Shown in pieces: positions 8,033-17,100 of a stretch of DNA of 64,000 nucleotides. This stretch comes from CAZBMD01 sp964493325. GTDB taxonomy: Bacteria; Babelota; Babeliae; Babelales; RVW-14. The notes beneath the pieces are model-generated. The model ran no database searches and was not told the DNA's origin. It was given only the letters and a program-made list of their open reading frames with translations. Where the stretch lies: assembly GCA_964493325.1 (NCBI GenBank), contig CAZBMD010000006.1, forward strand, positions 1-64,000, in the 5' to 3' direction. Within the stretch, counting starts at the first letter, position 1; each line of letters starts with the position of its first letter. The position numbers were made by a program, and so were the translations under genes.

Positions 8033-11000
8033 GTGAAGAAAAGGTTGAGCTTTATTGTAATTATGCTTATTTCATCGTCAGTTTATTCGCATTCCGTGCG
8101 GTCGATTGAAGGTCAAGCAGTAGATGGTGCAACAACTGCACGATTTGCTGAAACAGCGTTTGCAAGCGGCAATATGTTTGCAGGGTCATTAGATACAAAT
8201 GGAAGCATATTTTCTCTCACACGTTTTCGTATTACTCCTGGAGCCAATGAAAATAATGCCACAGCATCGGCGCTTGCGCCCGATGGTATGGTTTCAGTAA
8301 ATGGCGCCCAAGCTGCTCATCCTCTCAAAGATCAACAAATTGAGGCTCTGTCTCTTATGGCAGGGAGATCTCCTATTGCTGCCGTCAAAGCCGCCGCAGC
8401 GGCTGATGGCAGCAAAAACTCTTTAGTTCTTGTTACAGATATCAGTTCTGGAAAAATTGTTTTTACAAACGAGGAACATCAAATTCAGGATGCCGAAGGC
8501 AACGAAGTGCTTGATGCTGGCGTAGCAGCTCTTGCAGCCTCGAAAGATAGAATTTTTATTGCCGTTCCTCCCAGTGGAGGTACGTTTGGCAGCGAAAATT
8601 CTGGATTTGCGCAGTTTGTTTTTGATGGTACGCAATTGAGTATGATTAAATTTACTGGATTTGTCGGACAAGAAGCTGCCTATAAACTCAACTTAGATGC
8701 ACACAAATCAGGCGTAATGTACCCTATTGCTCCTCTTAAAACACATCAGCAAGTGCAGTGCGCATTTAGTCCAGATCCTACCAATGCAGCAAATATCGCT
8801 TCGTGTGTTTTGGGAGAGGATGTTGCGATGTGGTGGGACAATAAATTACAGCGATTGTTTGTTGCTCTTTCTGGGGCTTCAGGCGCAACCAATAAATCTG
8901 GCGGCGTTCAGGCGCTACTGGTTGGTCGACTTACCAAACAAAAACAGCTTATCCTAGAGCCGATGATTGATCTCAAAATCGCGTCTTCTATTTTTACGGT
9001 GGATAAAGATCATTTTATTTTTGGATTTCAGGGCAAGCATGCTATGAATCACACGGCATCGCTTTTGAATGTTCGTACCATGCACACGAGTACTGGTAGA
9101 AGTTATGTCGTTGTTGTTGGCGGCGTTGAGCAATCGGCCTTCATTGATAAGGTAAATTCCCAGGTTTTTGCATTGCCGCTCGTTCCAACAAAAAAATCTG
9201 ATGGATCGGCTCACAAAGAATCGGATATCGGTAGAATTGCTCAAAAGGTTGAGGCTGCATCTGGAGATGATCTTATCGAGCCTGTTTTGGTTACAGGGGA
9301 TATGACCCTTGCAATAGACCGTGCCGCAATTGTTGGCGCAGATCATCATTATCTCTGTCATGCACTTGATAGCAAAGTAGCTGCTGAAAATCATCCAACA
9401 CTGATTACTGATATGGAAATAGTTGGAGACACTGTCTATGTTTCTGCTGCAGGGTCTCGTCTCATTGATGGAGACTCTGAGACTGAGCAAAAACAAGAGG
9501 CTGGTATTTTTGCAAGCACAGCATTATTTAACCAGGATGGAGCCATTCGCGCGTGGACCCCGTGGCAGCGTGTGATGGGCAAAATTACACCAGTGTTTGG
9601 GTTTGGTTTTGATGAGCAAACTCAGAACTTTTTTTATCTAACGGGTGAGGATGATGCTAGCGCAAATGTGATGGCCATTACGCAGTGGAATAAGGGTGAT
9701 GACGCTTCAACTGCAGATGGTGGTTTGCATGACGGAAAACCACTTTCATCGGTGCTTGATGGCATCGTAAATAATGCTGTTTTTGGGCCTGTGTATGGCC
9801 TTTTTAATTTTAGTGACGAAACCCCTGGTTTTCAGGTGAATGATATCAAAAAATCCTATCCAGAATTTTCAATGATGGTTGCAACCGGTTATCAAAGAGT
9901 TGCTTTGATTCAAACTGGGCAGGCGATAGATGGTGTTTTTGGGCAAACGGTTCAGTTTGCGCCAGATGAGTCAGTTTTTATTTTTAATGATGATGCGCTC
10001 AAAAAAATTGGGCTTCTTTCTTGCGCAGAAGTTTCGCGCATTCCTGTTAACACTTCATCCAGGAGCGGAGATGAGTTTAAAGGCTGGCTTTTTGTTGGCG
10101 GCTCTGGGGGAGTGGCTGTTTTGCGCAAGGCTGATGGTTCTGGTTGGCAAACAGGGGCGCGTGGCGGAGCTGTTTCAGGATTGAATCAACTTTCGGGCAT
10201 GGACTTTCCCGGAAAAGTGACAAATGATAAGCCGGATTGGTCGTTTATTCTATTAAAAGATAAAGCTGATCCAGTCATCCCGCCGAATCAAAAAAATCCT
10301 CCGGTTATTAAAAATATTTTTGAGAATACCAGAAAACTTGTATCTGATGGCAAATATTTGTACATCGTAACGCGCTCAAAAGTATTTCGATTGCTCATCG
10401 ATAAACTAGACTTTACCAAAGGGATTATTTCTGCTGCGCGTCTAAAAGTGATTGTTGATGTGGATGAATCTAAGGATTTCCAAGATAACTTTTTTTTAGA
10501 GAACGAAGAAATTGTTGATTTCATGGTGATCGATCGTACGTCCGATGGTCGCAGATTTTTACTGGCAACATCTGTCGGGGTGTGGGAAAGTACCGAAACG
10601 TTACTTGAAAATGGTACGGTGAATGGCATGTCGCCGCTTGAAAGTCTTGCTTGGGCAAATACCGTTAATAACAACTTTGATGCTCCATTCCCGCTTGGTC
10701 ACGTTGGTTGGATGGAGTTTATTCCTGCGCAGCGATCTGGCGTTTTTAATGGCGACAAGGCTGACGGCAATCTTTTGGTGATGGCGACCGATGCTGAAAA
10801 TAAAAAATTTTCCATGTACCGTTTTAATATCCAAGAAGCAACAGAAGGGCTTGTGCCGGTACGTGCGTTTACCGAACCTTATTTTAAGGGTAATGCTTTT
10901 GATACCGTGAATAAGCAATTTATAGAAGCTAATCGAACTCCAGAATTCTTCACTGTTGGAACGCTTGATGCCGGGTTTGCTCCCAATCTTGATGAGCTGT

Positions 11001-11203
11001 CGCTGGTGCCAAACCACTTTGATACCCAGTCGGTGCCCATGGTTCCGCTCTCAAGCTATTTTGAAAAAGCTTTTGAAAAAGATAGCGCTATTATTCTTGG
11101 TAAACAACTTCCTATTAATATCTCTCGCTTTCAATTGGTGCGAGATACCGCATCTGGTGCGGTGTATATTCCTGGCACTTTTGGTGTGCGTGTGAATGAA
11201 TAG
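8033..11203 (+). CDS. very large secreted protein, first of a tandem paralogous pair, unknown function
   Basis: About 1056 residues from the GTG at 8033, which is 5 bases after AGGGGAG; the TTG three bases earlier sits too close to that site. A Sec signal peptide (KKRLSFIVIMLISSSVYS) leads a soluble, Gly/Ala/Asp-rich, probably beta-rich chain with no other membrane segment. It is a paralog of the next gene: both contain MHTSTGR, a KKSDG[ST] segment, STALF followed about 8 residues later by WTPWQRVMG, VAL[IV]QTG, and FVGG..G[IV]AVL.KADGSG, in the same order. Several short blocks resemble blades of a beta-propeller (inference). No known family was recognised. Gene order suggests a three-gene operon ending in an outer-membrane-barrel-like protein, hence a surface or periplasmic role. 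Confidence 0.85.
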   Translation: MKKRLSFIVIMLISSSVYSHSVRSIEGQAVDGATTARFAETAFASGNMFAGSLDTNGSIFSLTRFRITPGANENNATASALAPDGMVSVNGAQAAHPLKDQQIEALSLMAGRSPIAAVKAAAAADGSKNSLVLVTDISSGKIVFTNEEHQIQDAEGNEVLDAGVAALAASKDRIFIAVPPSGGTFGSENSGFAQFVFDGTQLSMIKFTGFVGQEAAYKLNLDAHKSGVMYPIAPLKTHQQVQCAFSPDPTNAANIASCVLGEDVAMWWDNKLQRLFVALSGASGATNKSGGVQALLVGRLTKQKQLILEPMIDLKIASSIFTVDKDHFIFGFQGKHAMNHTASLLNVRTMHTSTGRSYVVVVGGVEQSAFIDKVNSQVFALPLVPTKKSDGSAHKESDIGRIAQKVEAASGDDLIEPVLVTGDMTLAIDRAAIVGADHHYLCHALDSKVAAENHPTLITDMEIVGDTVYVSAAGSRLIDGDSETEQKQEAGIFASTALFNQDGAIRAWTPWQRVMGKITPVFGFGFDEQTQNFFYLTGEDDASANVMAITQWNKGDDASTADGGLHDGKPLSSVLDGIVNNAVFGPVYGLFNFSDETPGFQVNDIKKSYPEFSMMVATGYQRVALIQTGQAIDGVFGQTVQFAPDESVFIFNDDALKKIGLLSCAEVSRIPVNTSSRSGDEFKGWLFVGGSGGVAVLRKADGSGWQTGARGGAVSGLNQLSGMDFPGKVTNDKPDWSFILLKDKADPVIPPNQKNPPVIKNIFENTRKLVSDGKYLYIVTRSKVFRLLIDKLDFTKGIISAARLKVIVDVDESKDFQDNFFLENEEIVDFMVIDRTSDGRRFLLATSVGVWESTETLLENGTVNGMSPLESLAWANTVNNNFDAPFPLGHVGWMEFIPAQRSGVFNGDKADGNLLVMATDAENKKFSMYRFNIQEATEGLVPVRAFTEPYFKGNAFDTVNKQFIEANRTPEFFTVGTLDAGFAPNLDELSLVPNHFDTQSVPMVPLSSYFEKAFEKDSAIILGKQLPINISRFQLVRDTASGAVYIPGTFGVRVNE

Positions 11204-11271
11204 TTATTATAAAAATAGAGCGAGCAATTTAGTTACATCGAATTATCAAAAAAAAGCACGAGGGTTTTTGT

Positions 11272-14256
11272 ATGATCAAAAAAAAATCATTATTTAGATT
11301 AATAGCTTTTGTATCCATGCTGCATATGGCTACTGTTTTTTCCAACGAGCAAGAGTTAACCATTGAGCAAGAGCTGGTGATAGCGCAAGCGCTGAACGAA
11401 ATGGATTTAATGCTTCCTGCCGAAAACATCAATGATAATGTTTTACTACGATCAATTTCGTCAACGCCACCTTCTGATGCAACGGTAACAACAAAGGCAA
11501 CTAACTACACACAGTCTGCCTTTGTTCCTCGCAGCGGTCCTAGTGGTAATATCTTTATGTTTGTTGCAAGTGATAAAATTAACGAGATTACTACCCCTAC
11601 TCCTGTTCAAGCGGCAGAGGTACTTGCCCGGCTTGAGGTTGGAAGTAATGGAACCGCCTTGGTGCATCTTCCAAAATTGCCGCTTGCGCCTGCGCAAACC
11701 AAGCTGAATGGCACGGCTGATACGGCAAATCCTTTAAATGGCGCTAAAATTGAAAATTTGACACTTTTTCCAGGAGTAATGCTAGTTTCAGGTGCGATTC
11801 CAGCGGTTTCGGTCGGTGTTGATACATTTTTGGTGACGCGTTCAGATAGTGGTAGTGAGGTTCTTAAGAATGGATCAGAAATTAAAGATGCTGGGAACAA
11901 CTCGCTAAATAATGCGACGAACAAGCAGATTTATGCGCTTGCAGCTTCGAGTAATGAAATTTTTGCAGCGGTAGCACAAACTGACAAAATGTTTATGGAT
12001 CCTGTGGCAAAAGATCGTGGTCTTGCTGTTTTGAGAAAAGATGCTGCTGCTCTTAATGTTTTGAATGCTGGCAAAAGTGCAACTGCAAGTGAAACGCCTG
12101 CTGCAAAAATTGATTTAACGGTGTACGATGCCACGGGCGCTGATGCGGACAAAGTTCGCTTTGCCTTTGCCGAAGCTAGTGGAAAAGCTGATCCAACTAT
12201 TGACGACACGGTAGCGCTCTTTTGGGATCAAAAACTCAGTCGTTTGTACATTGGCCTGAGTGGTGTAAATCGTGCTGAAACTTCAGAAGCAAGTGGAGCA
12301 TTGACACTCGCCGTTGCATATCTTGATAAAGCGGATCCGGCAGCAACCACAAATGATGTTTTGAATATTCAACCGATTGTGCCTTTGCCAAAAAAAGACT
12401 TATTTTATGGCGGTACCAATGTCAATGTGAACGATCGTATTGTTGGGTTTTATTTTGATGATACTAACAATGGCGCCAACCTACTTCCTCTTTCAATTAA
12501 AAAAATTCGGATGATGCACACTTCGACCGGTAGGGATTACTTGATTGTGAACGGTGAAAAGAAATTACCACCGGTCATGATGGATGTTCCTCCAACTAAG
12601 GGTATCTATGCGCTTCCGGTGCTTGGTCTTAAAAAATCTGATGGAACAGATCGTGATCCAAAACTCGTTGGAACGATTGCCAAAGTTGATGCTGTAACAG
12701 GTGTGAGTGTTTTTGATGATGCATCGCCTACGCTTGTTGCGCAGATGCCACAGGATGAGCAAGCGGCCGTTCTTGTTGGGGGAAAACCTCTTTTCAAAGC
12801 AGATGTGAGCGAACTGTTTGTTGAAGGAGATTCAATATTTTTATTTCTTGCTGGTGGTGCTAGTAACGAAGTAGGTATTTTTCAGAGTACCGCATTGTTT
12901 GATAGTCAAGGCAACATCAATGGATGGACGCCATGGCAGCGGGTGATGGGCTCCATGGAGCGTGCATTTGGCGGTGGGTATGATCCTTATATTGGTAGCT
13001 TTTTCTTTTTAACAGAACAGAATAAATTTAATGCAGTTACCACTCCAGCTGTTAATACGGCGAATATCGTTAAAGTAACTAGTTGGGGTAAGACATCGTC
13101 CATCTCAAACTTGTCAGAAAAACTTGAATCGCTTTTTGCGTTTGACCGTGGTGGTGTGCTTCAAATGTTCTCGTTTGATGAGATGACGCCGGGGTTCTTA
13201 TTATCAAAATTTTCTATGATGATAGCGCTTGGGTTGGATCGTGTTGCGCTTGTTCAAACAGGAAAAGTTGTTGGTGCCGATCAATTCATTCCCGAAACTG
13301 ATTTTCAAGCCGCAGGAAGTACTGTTCCCTTTGAGAATCAGGTAATTAAAGATCTTGGTCCGCTGTGTGCTGCAGACGTGTCGCGCTCAGCAGTAGTTGG
13401 AGAGGGTTGGGTATTTGTTGGAGGCTACAACGGCATTGCTGTTTTGAGCAAAGCGGATGGTTCCGGATATGAGAATCTTCAAAATCTTTCTACCGACCTT
13501 GTAGATTTTTCGTTCAAAAAATTAACGCCAAGTAATGGCAGTACTCTTGATCATGTTCGTAAAATACTATGTGATGACAAAAATCTTTACGTTATGACGC
13601 GTGATAAAATTTTTAAAATAGAAGCGATGGGTTCAGATGGAAAGTTTAAAGAAGTCTCGCCAGACCCGTTAGATGAAACGGTATTTTTCCCAGGTGAGAC
13701 AGGTCGTTTCTTCAGTGATTGTCTTGTTGTGAAGGGTAAAGCGATTGTAGCAACAAACAAAGGCCTTTTTGTTACAGATGGAGCTACTTCTGCTGAAGTA
13801 AAAATTAGCGGCAAATCCCTTGGTCCGGTGGTACAGCTGCAGTACTTGTCGAATACCAAGGGCAAAGCGTCCGATCAGGGTAATTTGTATGTGATGACCG
13901 GCGATCTTTCCAAAAATCCATCAGAAGGTAAAATTTATCGCTTTGCAGTGAATGGAGCAAATGCGGTTGCGTCAGTTGTGCAGCCGATTAAAGATGGACT
14001 TTTTATGGATCTTCAGGAATTTCGTGGCAACTTTACTGTTGATGGAGCGTCAATTTTGACGGCACGGGGCAAGCATTTTGATGATGAAAATTATTTAAAA
14101 GTCTCATCTGTCAGCAATCGCAGCTGGATTAGCCCATTGGCTTCGATGTTGGATATCGATTTTGATAAAAATTTCTATGTTGCTGCACCGCTTCGTGAAA
14201 GCGCTTCGGGCGCATGGATGTTGCCAGGCGACTGGGGTACACGAGCGAATCTCTAG
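11272..14256 (+). CDS. very large secreted protein, second of the tandem paralogous pair, unknown function
   Basis: 994 residues with a signal peptide (IKKKSLFRLIAFVSMLHMATVFS). GAGGG lies 7 bases before the ATG. It shares ordered blocks with its upstream neighbour: RMMHTSTGRDYLIVNG, LKKSDGTDRDPK, GIFQSTALFDSQGNINGWTP then WQRVMG, and GWVFVGGYNGIAVL then SKADGSGYE. The C-termini also match (SGAWMLPGDWGTR against SGAVYIPGTFGVR). The N-terminal 130 residues diverge more. Spacing to the previous gene is 68 bases and to the next 15, so the three are very likely co-transcribed. No enzyme motif was seen; a structural or adhesive extracellular role is possible but unproven. Confidence 0.85.
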   Translation: MIKKKSLFRLIAFVSMLHMATVFSNEQELTIEQELVIAQALNEMDLMLPAENINDNVLLRSISSTPPSDATVTTKATNYTQSAFVPRSGPSGNIFMFVASDKINEITTPTPVQAAEVLARLEVGSNGTALVHLPKLPLAPAQTKLNGTADTANPLNGAKIENLTLFPGVMLVSGAIPAVSVGVDTFLVTRSDSGSEVLKNGSEIKDAGNNSLNNATNKQIYALAASSNEIFAAVAQTDKMFMDPVAKDRGLAVLRKDAAALNVLNAGKSATASETPAAKIDLTVYDATGADADKVRFAFAEASGKADPTIDDTVALFWDQKLSRLYIGLSGVNRAETSEASGALTLAVAYLDKADPAATTNDVLNIQPIVPLPKKDLFYGGTNVNVNDRIVGFYFDDTNNGANLLPLSIKKIRMMHTSTGRDYLIVNGEKKLPPVMMDVPPTKGIYALPVLGLKKSDGTDRDPKLVGTIAKVDAVTGVSVFDDASPTLVAQMPQDEQAAVLVGGKPLFKADVSELFVEGDSIFLFLAGGASNEVGIFQSTALFDSQGNINGWTPWQRVMGSMERAFGGGYDPYIGSFFFLTEQNKFNAVTTPAVNTANIVKVTSWGKTSSISNLSEKLESLFAFDRGGVLQMFSFDEMTPGFLLSKFSMMIALGLDRVALVQTGKVVGADQFIPETDFQAAGSTVPFENQVIKDLGPLCAADVSRSAVVGEGWVFVGGYNGIAVLSKADGSGYENLQNLSTDLVDFSFKKLTPSNGSTLDHVRKILCDDKNLYVMTRDKIFKIEAMGSDGKFKEVSPDPLDETVFFPGETGRFFSDCLVVKGKAIVATNKGLFVTDGATSAEVKISGKSLGPVVQLQYLSNTKGKASDQGNLYVMTGDLSKNPSEGKIYRFAVNGANAVASVVQPIKDGLFMDLQEFRGNFTVDGASILTARGKHFDDENYLKVSSVSNRSWISPLASMLDIDFDKNFYVAAPLRESASGAWMLPGDWGTRANL

Positions 14257-14271
14257 AGAAAGGACTCTGAC

Positions 14272-15573
14272 ATGACAATAAAAAAAATAGCAGCGTTGCT
14301 TATCATTTGCAATATTGTGAGCGGTGGTTTGCAGGCGTTTGCACCAAATAACTTTTTTGTTCCCTACGACGTAAATCTTAAGCTTCCAGGTTGGGAAGAT
14401 CCTGAATTTTGGGAAAAAACGCCGTTTCGCTTTGGCTTGAATGTTGAGCTGGGCAGTACCGATGATGGACGTGATATTCATGGCCATAAATCAAATATTT
14501 TGAATATTTACAATGCGTCTGAAGCAGTCATTCCGATGTTGATGAATTCCTCTAATCCTGCAGCGACAACATTACTGCAATCATTGATTGCTGCTTATCC
14601 CGGACAGCCTCTTGATGATGGTACGCGTGGGCACCTCAAATTTCACGGTGACTTTGATCAAGTTGATGTGACATTGTATGGACGCTACTTGTTGCCGTTG
14701 AGCTTTGCTCCTGGCAAATTTTCTCTCAGTATGGCTCTTCCAATTCGCCATGCATCGGTTGAAGGCATTCAGGTTGACGATCAGACCAAAAATATTCTTC
14801 CCGTTGATCTTGACATCAAAGCACAGCTGACAGGCGCTGAAGTTTTTCAAAGCAGCATAAAAAGCTTGGGGGGACCTGATCTTGGGGCATGGAGCGAAAC
14901 TGGGGTTGGAGATCTTGTTGCTATGCTTGAATGGCAGGATAGTTACAAGCAGGACAAAGAAAATCTAAAAACGGTTACTTTGTTTGCTCGCTTGGGAGTT
15001 TCTATTCCAACCGGTTTGAAGCATGATGAGGACAAGGCGTTTAGTTTGTCATTTGGTAGCGATGGAGCCTGTGGTATGCCACTTGGTGCAGGCATGTGGT
15101 TGGATTTTGTAAATAATATCCGTTTTGGTCTTGATGTAGACTTTTTTGTGCTATTTGATGAGTCTCGAGTTAGACGCCTAAAAACAGAAGAACATCAGAC
15201 CGAGTTTTTACTCTTGAATAAAGGGGATGCAACCAAAGATCATGGGCTGACATGGAAGTTTAATCTTTTTCTACAAGCCTATCATTTTTACAGAACGTTT
15301 TCTGCTAAATTTGCCTACCAGTACATGAAGCATGACGATGACAGATTTATTCCGCGCCACAATGATTTTGACTACTCAGTGGTCAATACTGATAGGACTC
15401 TTTCTGAGTGGAATATGCATAATTTTATTTTTTCGATGAACTACGACTTTTTTGATGAAGCTGAGTCGTGGTGGGTCAAGCCTCAGGCGAGTCTCTTTTT
15501 CAAGATTCCCGTTGCAGGAAAGGGAATTATTAATCCATTTACTTTTGGTGGACAGCTAGCGATTAACTTTTAA
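14272..15573 (+). CDS. outer-membrane beta-barrel-like protein, unknown function
   Basis: 433 residues. A signal peptide (TIKKIAALLIICNIVSGGLQA) is followed by alternating polar and hydrophobic stretches rich in aromatic residues, for example VDVTLYGRYLLPLSF, KFSLSMALPIRHASV and LTWKFNLFLQAYHFY. The chain ends in Phe (FTFGGQLAINF), the usual C-terminal signature recognised by the BAM complex. Together this fits an outer-membrane barrel of about 16 or more strands, but no specific porin family was recognised. AAAGGA precedes the ATG by 7 bases. It follows the second large secreted protein by 15 bases and is closed by a strong terminator. It may anchor or export the two upstream proteins (inference). 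Confidence 0.8.
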   Translation: MTIKKIAALLIICNIVSGGLQAFAPNNFFVPYDVNLKLPGWEDPEFWEKTPFRFGLNVELGSTDDGRDIHGHKSNILNIYNASEAVIPMLMNSSNPAATTLLQSLIAAYPGQPLDDGTRGHLKFHGDFDQVDVTLYGRYLLPLSFAPGKFSLSMALPIRHASVEGIQVDDQTKNILPVDLDIKAQLTGAEVFQSSIKSLGGPDLGAWSETGVGDLVAMLEWQDSYKQDKENLKTVTLFARLGVSIPTGLKHDEDKAFSLSFGSDGACGMPLGAGMWLDFVNNIRFGLDVDFFVLFDESRVRRLKTEEHQTEFLLLNKGDATKDHGLTWKFNLFLQAYHFYRTFSAKFAYQYMKHDDDRFIPRHNDFDYSVVNTDRTLSEWNMHNFIFSMNYDFFDEAESWWVKPQASLFFKIPVAGKGIINPFTFGGQLAINF

Positions 15574-15600
15574 GTACAAAATAAGTAATACAAAAACAGA

Positions 15601-15636
15601 AAGAAGGCGCCTTTTTACGGGCGCCTTCTTTTATTC
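15601..15636. terminator. bidirectional intrinsic terminator
   Basis: Perfect 11-bp stem AAGAAGGCGCC (15601-15611) with GGCGCCTTCTT (15620-15630) and an 8-base loop. A T-rich tail follows on the plus strand, and an A-rich stretch precedes it, giving T's on the minus strand. It separates the barrel gene (plus) from the RRM gene (minus), which end facing each other, and can serve both. Confidence 0.9.
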
Positions 15637-15652
15637 AATAGCTATCGTTAGC

Positions 15653-16003
15653 TTAGAAACGACGATCGTTTCCGCCACGTGGGCCACCGAAGCCGCCGCG
15701 TGAGCCGCCGCTACGAGGACCACCGAAACCGCCACGGCCCATGCCGCCAGCAGGTCTGTCTTGTTTAGGACGCGCTTCGCTTACACGAACGCGTTGGCCT
15801 TGTAATTCTTGGCCGTTAAGTTCATTGATTGCATTTTGAGCTTCATTTTGATCAAACATTTCAATAAAGCCGAAACCGCGTGATTGGCCGCTGAAACGAT
15901 CTTTGATAATGCTTGCTGCTTTTACTTGTCCGTAAGTTGCGAAAAGGCTCTGTAAATCTTGCTCTGTTACTGAATTGGCTAAATTGCCTACGTAAATTTT
16001 CAT
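15653..16003 (-). CDS. RRM/RGG RNA-binding protein
   Basis: 116 residues: one RRM domain plus a glycine/arginine tail. RNP2 is KIYVGNL at the N-terminus and RNP1 is RGFGFIEM near residues 45-52. The tail from about residue 82 has repeated GGFGGPR and RGG units. This is the architecture of the bacterial single-RRM glycine-rich proteins (cyanobacterial Rbp type), which bind RNA and are often cold-regulated; RNA chaperoning is the likely role. The start has AGAAAG a few bases upstream. A stable hairpin followed by six T's on the opposite strand lies about 50 bases upstream of the start and may be a leader structure. Confidence 0.93.
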   Translation of the reverse strand: MKIYVGNLANSVTEQDLQSLFATYGQVKAASIIKDRFSGQSRGFGFIEMFDQNEAQNAINELNGQELQGQRVRVSEARPKQDRPAGGMGRGGFGGPRSGGSRGGFGGPRGGNDRRF

Positions 16004-16434
16004 TATAATTCTTTCTAAAGACTAAAAACTATCTAATTAACTGTACTATCACCCGCATTACGGGCTGCGGGTTTTTTACTTACTTTTCAAACAGAGGGCT
16101 CCTTTGCATTAAGACAATATTCAGACTTGATAAAATCAGCTTATCAAAACTAGATTATTTATCAAATGACCAGCTCATATTCTTATTTTTAGTGCTAAAA
16201 GCATCTTTCTATCTGAATTTATTTCAGGCATAAGTAGCAAAATGAGGACATGAGTTCTATGGTTTGGAGTTTTATAATAGGGTGCTTGTGGCGAACGATT
16301 TTGGCTTTGTATCATTGCATGAAGATAGAATAAGCGTTATACATCAAAAAAATAGTTGTATTTCTTATAATCATCATTATCCTTCATCAACATTTGCTTT
16401 TTATATGCTTTATCATAAACAGAGGAGTTTTTTT
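16004..16434. other. intergenic region between the RRM gene and a secreted-protein gene
   Basis: A divergent control region of 431 bases. It contains the hairpin at 16051-16072 and an inverted repeat TTGATAA (16127-16133) / TTATCAA (16141-16147) with a third copy of the half-site near 16158, suggestive of an operator. A TATAAT at 16273-16278 could be a -10 box for the gene starting at 16435. An open frame reaching back to 16264 exists but starts well before the signal peptide and is not believed to be translated. Confidence 0.4.
16051..16077 (+). terminator. hairpin with T-run upstream of the RRM gene
   Basis: ACCCGCA (16051-16057) pairs with TGCGGGT (16066-16072) around an 8-base loop, and is followed on the plus strand by a run of T. 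It has the form of an intrinsic terminator on the plus strand, although no plus-strand gene ends nearby apart from the barrel gene, which has its own terminator. On the minus strand it would form a 5' leader hairpin of the RRM transcript. Confidence 0.45.
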
Positions 16435-17100
16435 ATGAAAAAATTGTTGTTAACAGTTGCTGTGGGGATCTTGGTGAGTAATCTTAATTTTCAAAAAATT
16501 GATTGTATGAATAAGAACCCAGAGGAGGAATGGATGACTATATTGCAGGATCTAGTGAATGGTAGCAAATCGTATCCAGATCAAGAGATGAGCGAAGTTA
16601 TATCAGGATTTTCTTCAGATGAAGAAGATGATGAATCTGATTTAGACCATGCAGACTTATTTACTCACGTTGTCGGGGTAGTTAGCAAATTTAATGCAAT
16701 TTATTTTACAAGACCGCATGTATCTCTTTCCATTCCTAATCAAGCGGTATCTAATTTATTACTAAAGACGCTCAAAATGATAAAACAGCTAAAAAATCGA
16801 CCAATAGCTTTGCAGCTTGAGGTAGATGGTCAGATGGTCCTTGAAGAGATGTTCTTTACTCAAGAGCATATTAAATCTGTTGTTGATGTTAATCCACGAT
16901 TAGAATCATCAAAAAAGCGTATCAGAGCAGAACTTCAATCTGTCTGGCCTGTTTTTAGAGAATACCTCAATCTTATTGGAGAGAGTTCAACGTTTCTTAC
17001 TAAGACGCCTGCATTTACCTCTCTTCTCAATGAGATTAAGAAACTTGCAGATTCTGTCGAGCATGAGTTTAATGCGATTTTATCGGTTGATAATCTATAA
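16435..17100 (+). CDS. secreted protein of unknown function
   Basis: 221 residues from the ATG at 16435, chosen because AGAGGAG lies about 7 bases upstream and a signal peptide starts there (MKKLLLTVAVGILVSNLNF). A Met follows the signal region (DCMNK), a pattern seen in several secreted proteins of this window. An acidic segment (SSDEEDDESDLDHAD, about residues 61-75) is followed by a predicted all-helical domain. No known family. The last 32 bases overlap the 3' end of the convergent ABC permease gene. Confidence 0.75.
   Translation: MKKLLLTVAVGILVSNLNFQKIDCMNKNPEEEWMTILQDLVNGSKSYPDQEMSEVISGFSSDEEDDESDLDHADLFTHVVGVVSKFNAIYFTRPHVSLSIPNQAVSNLLLKTLKMIKQLKNRPIALQLEVDGQMVLEEMFFTQEHIKSVVDVNPRLESSKKRIRAELQSVWPVFREYLNLIGESSTFLTKTPAFTSLLNEIKKLADSVEHEFNAILSVDNL

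Noticed and set aside
16264..16434. Upstream extension of the secreted protein at 16435.
   Set aside because: The longer frame adds about 57 residues before a clear signal peptide and has no ribosome site; the internal ATG with AGAGGAG is preferred.
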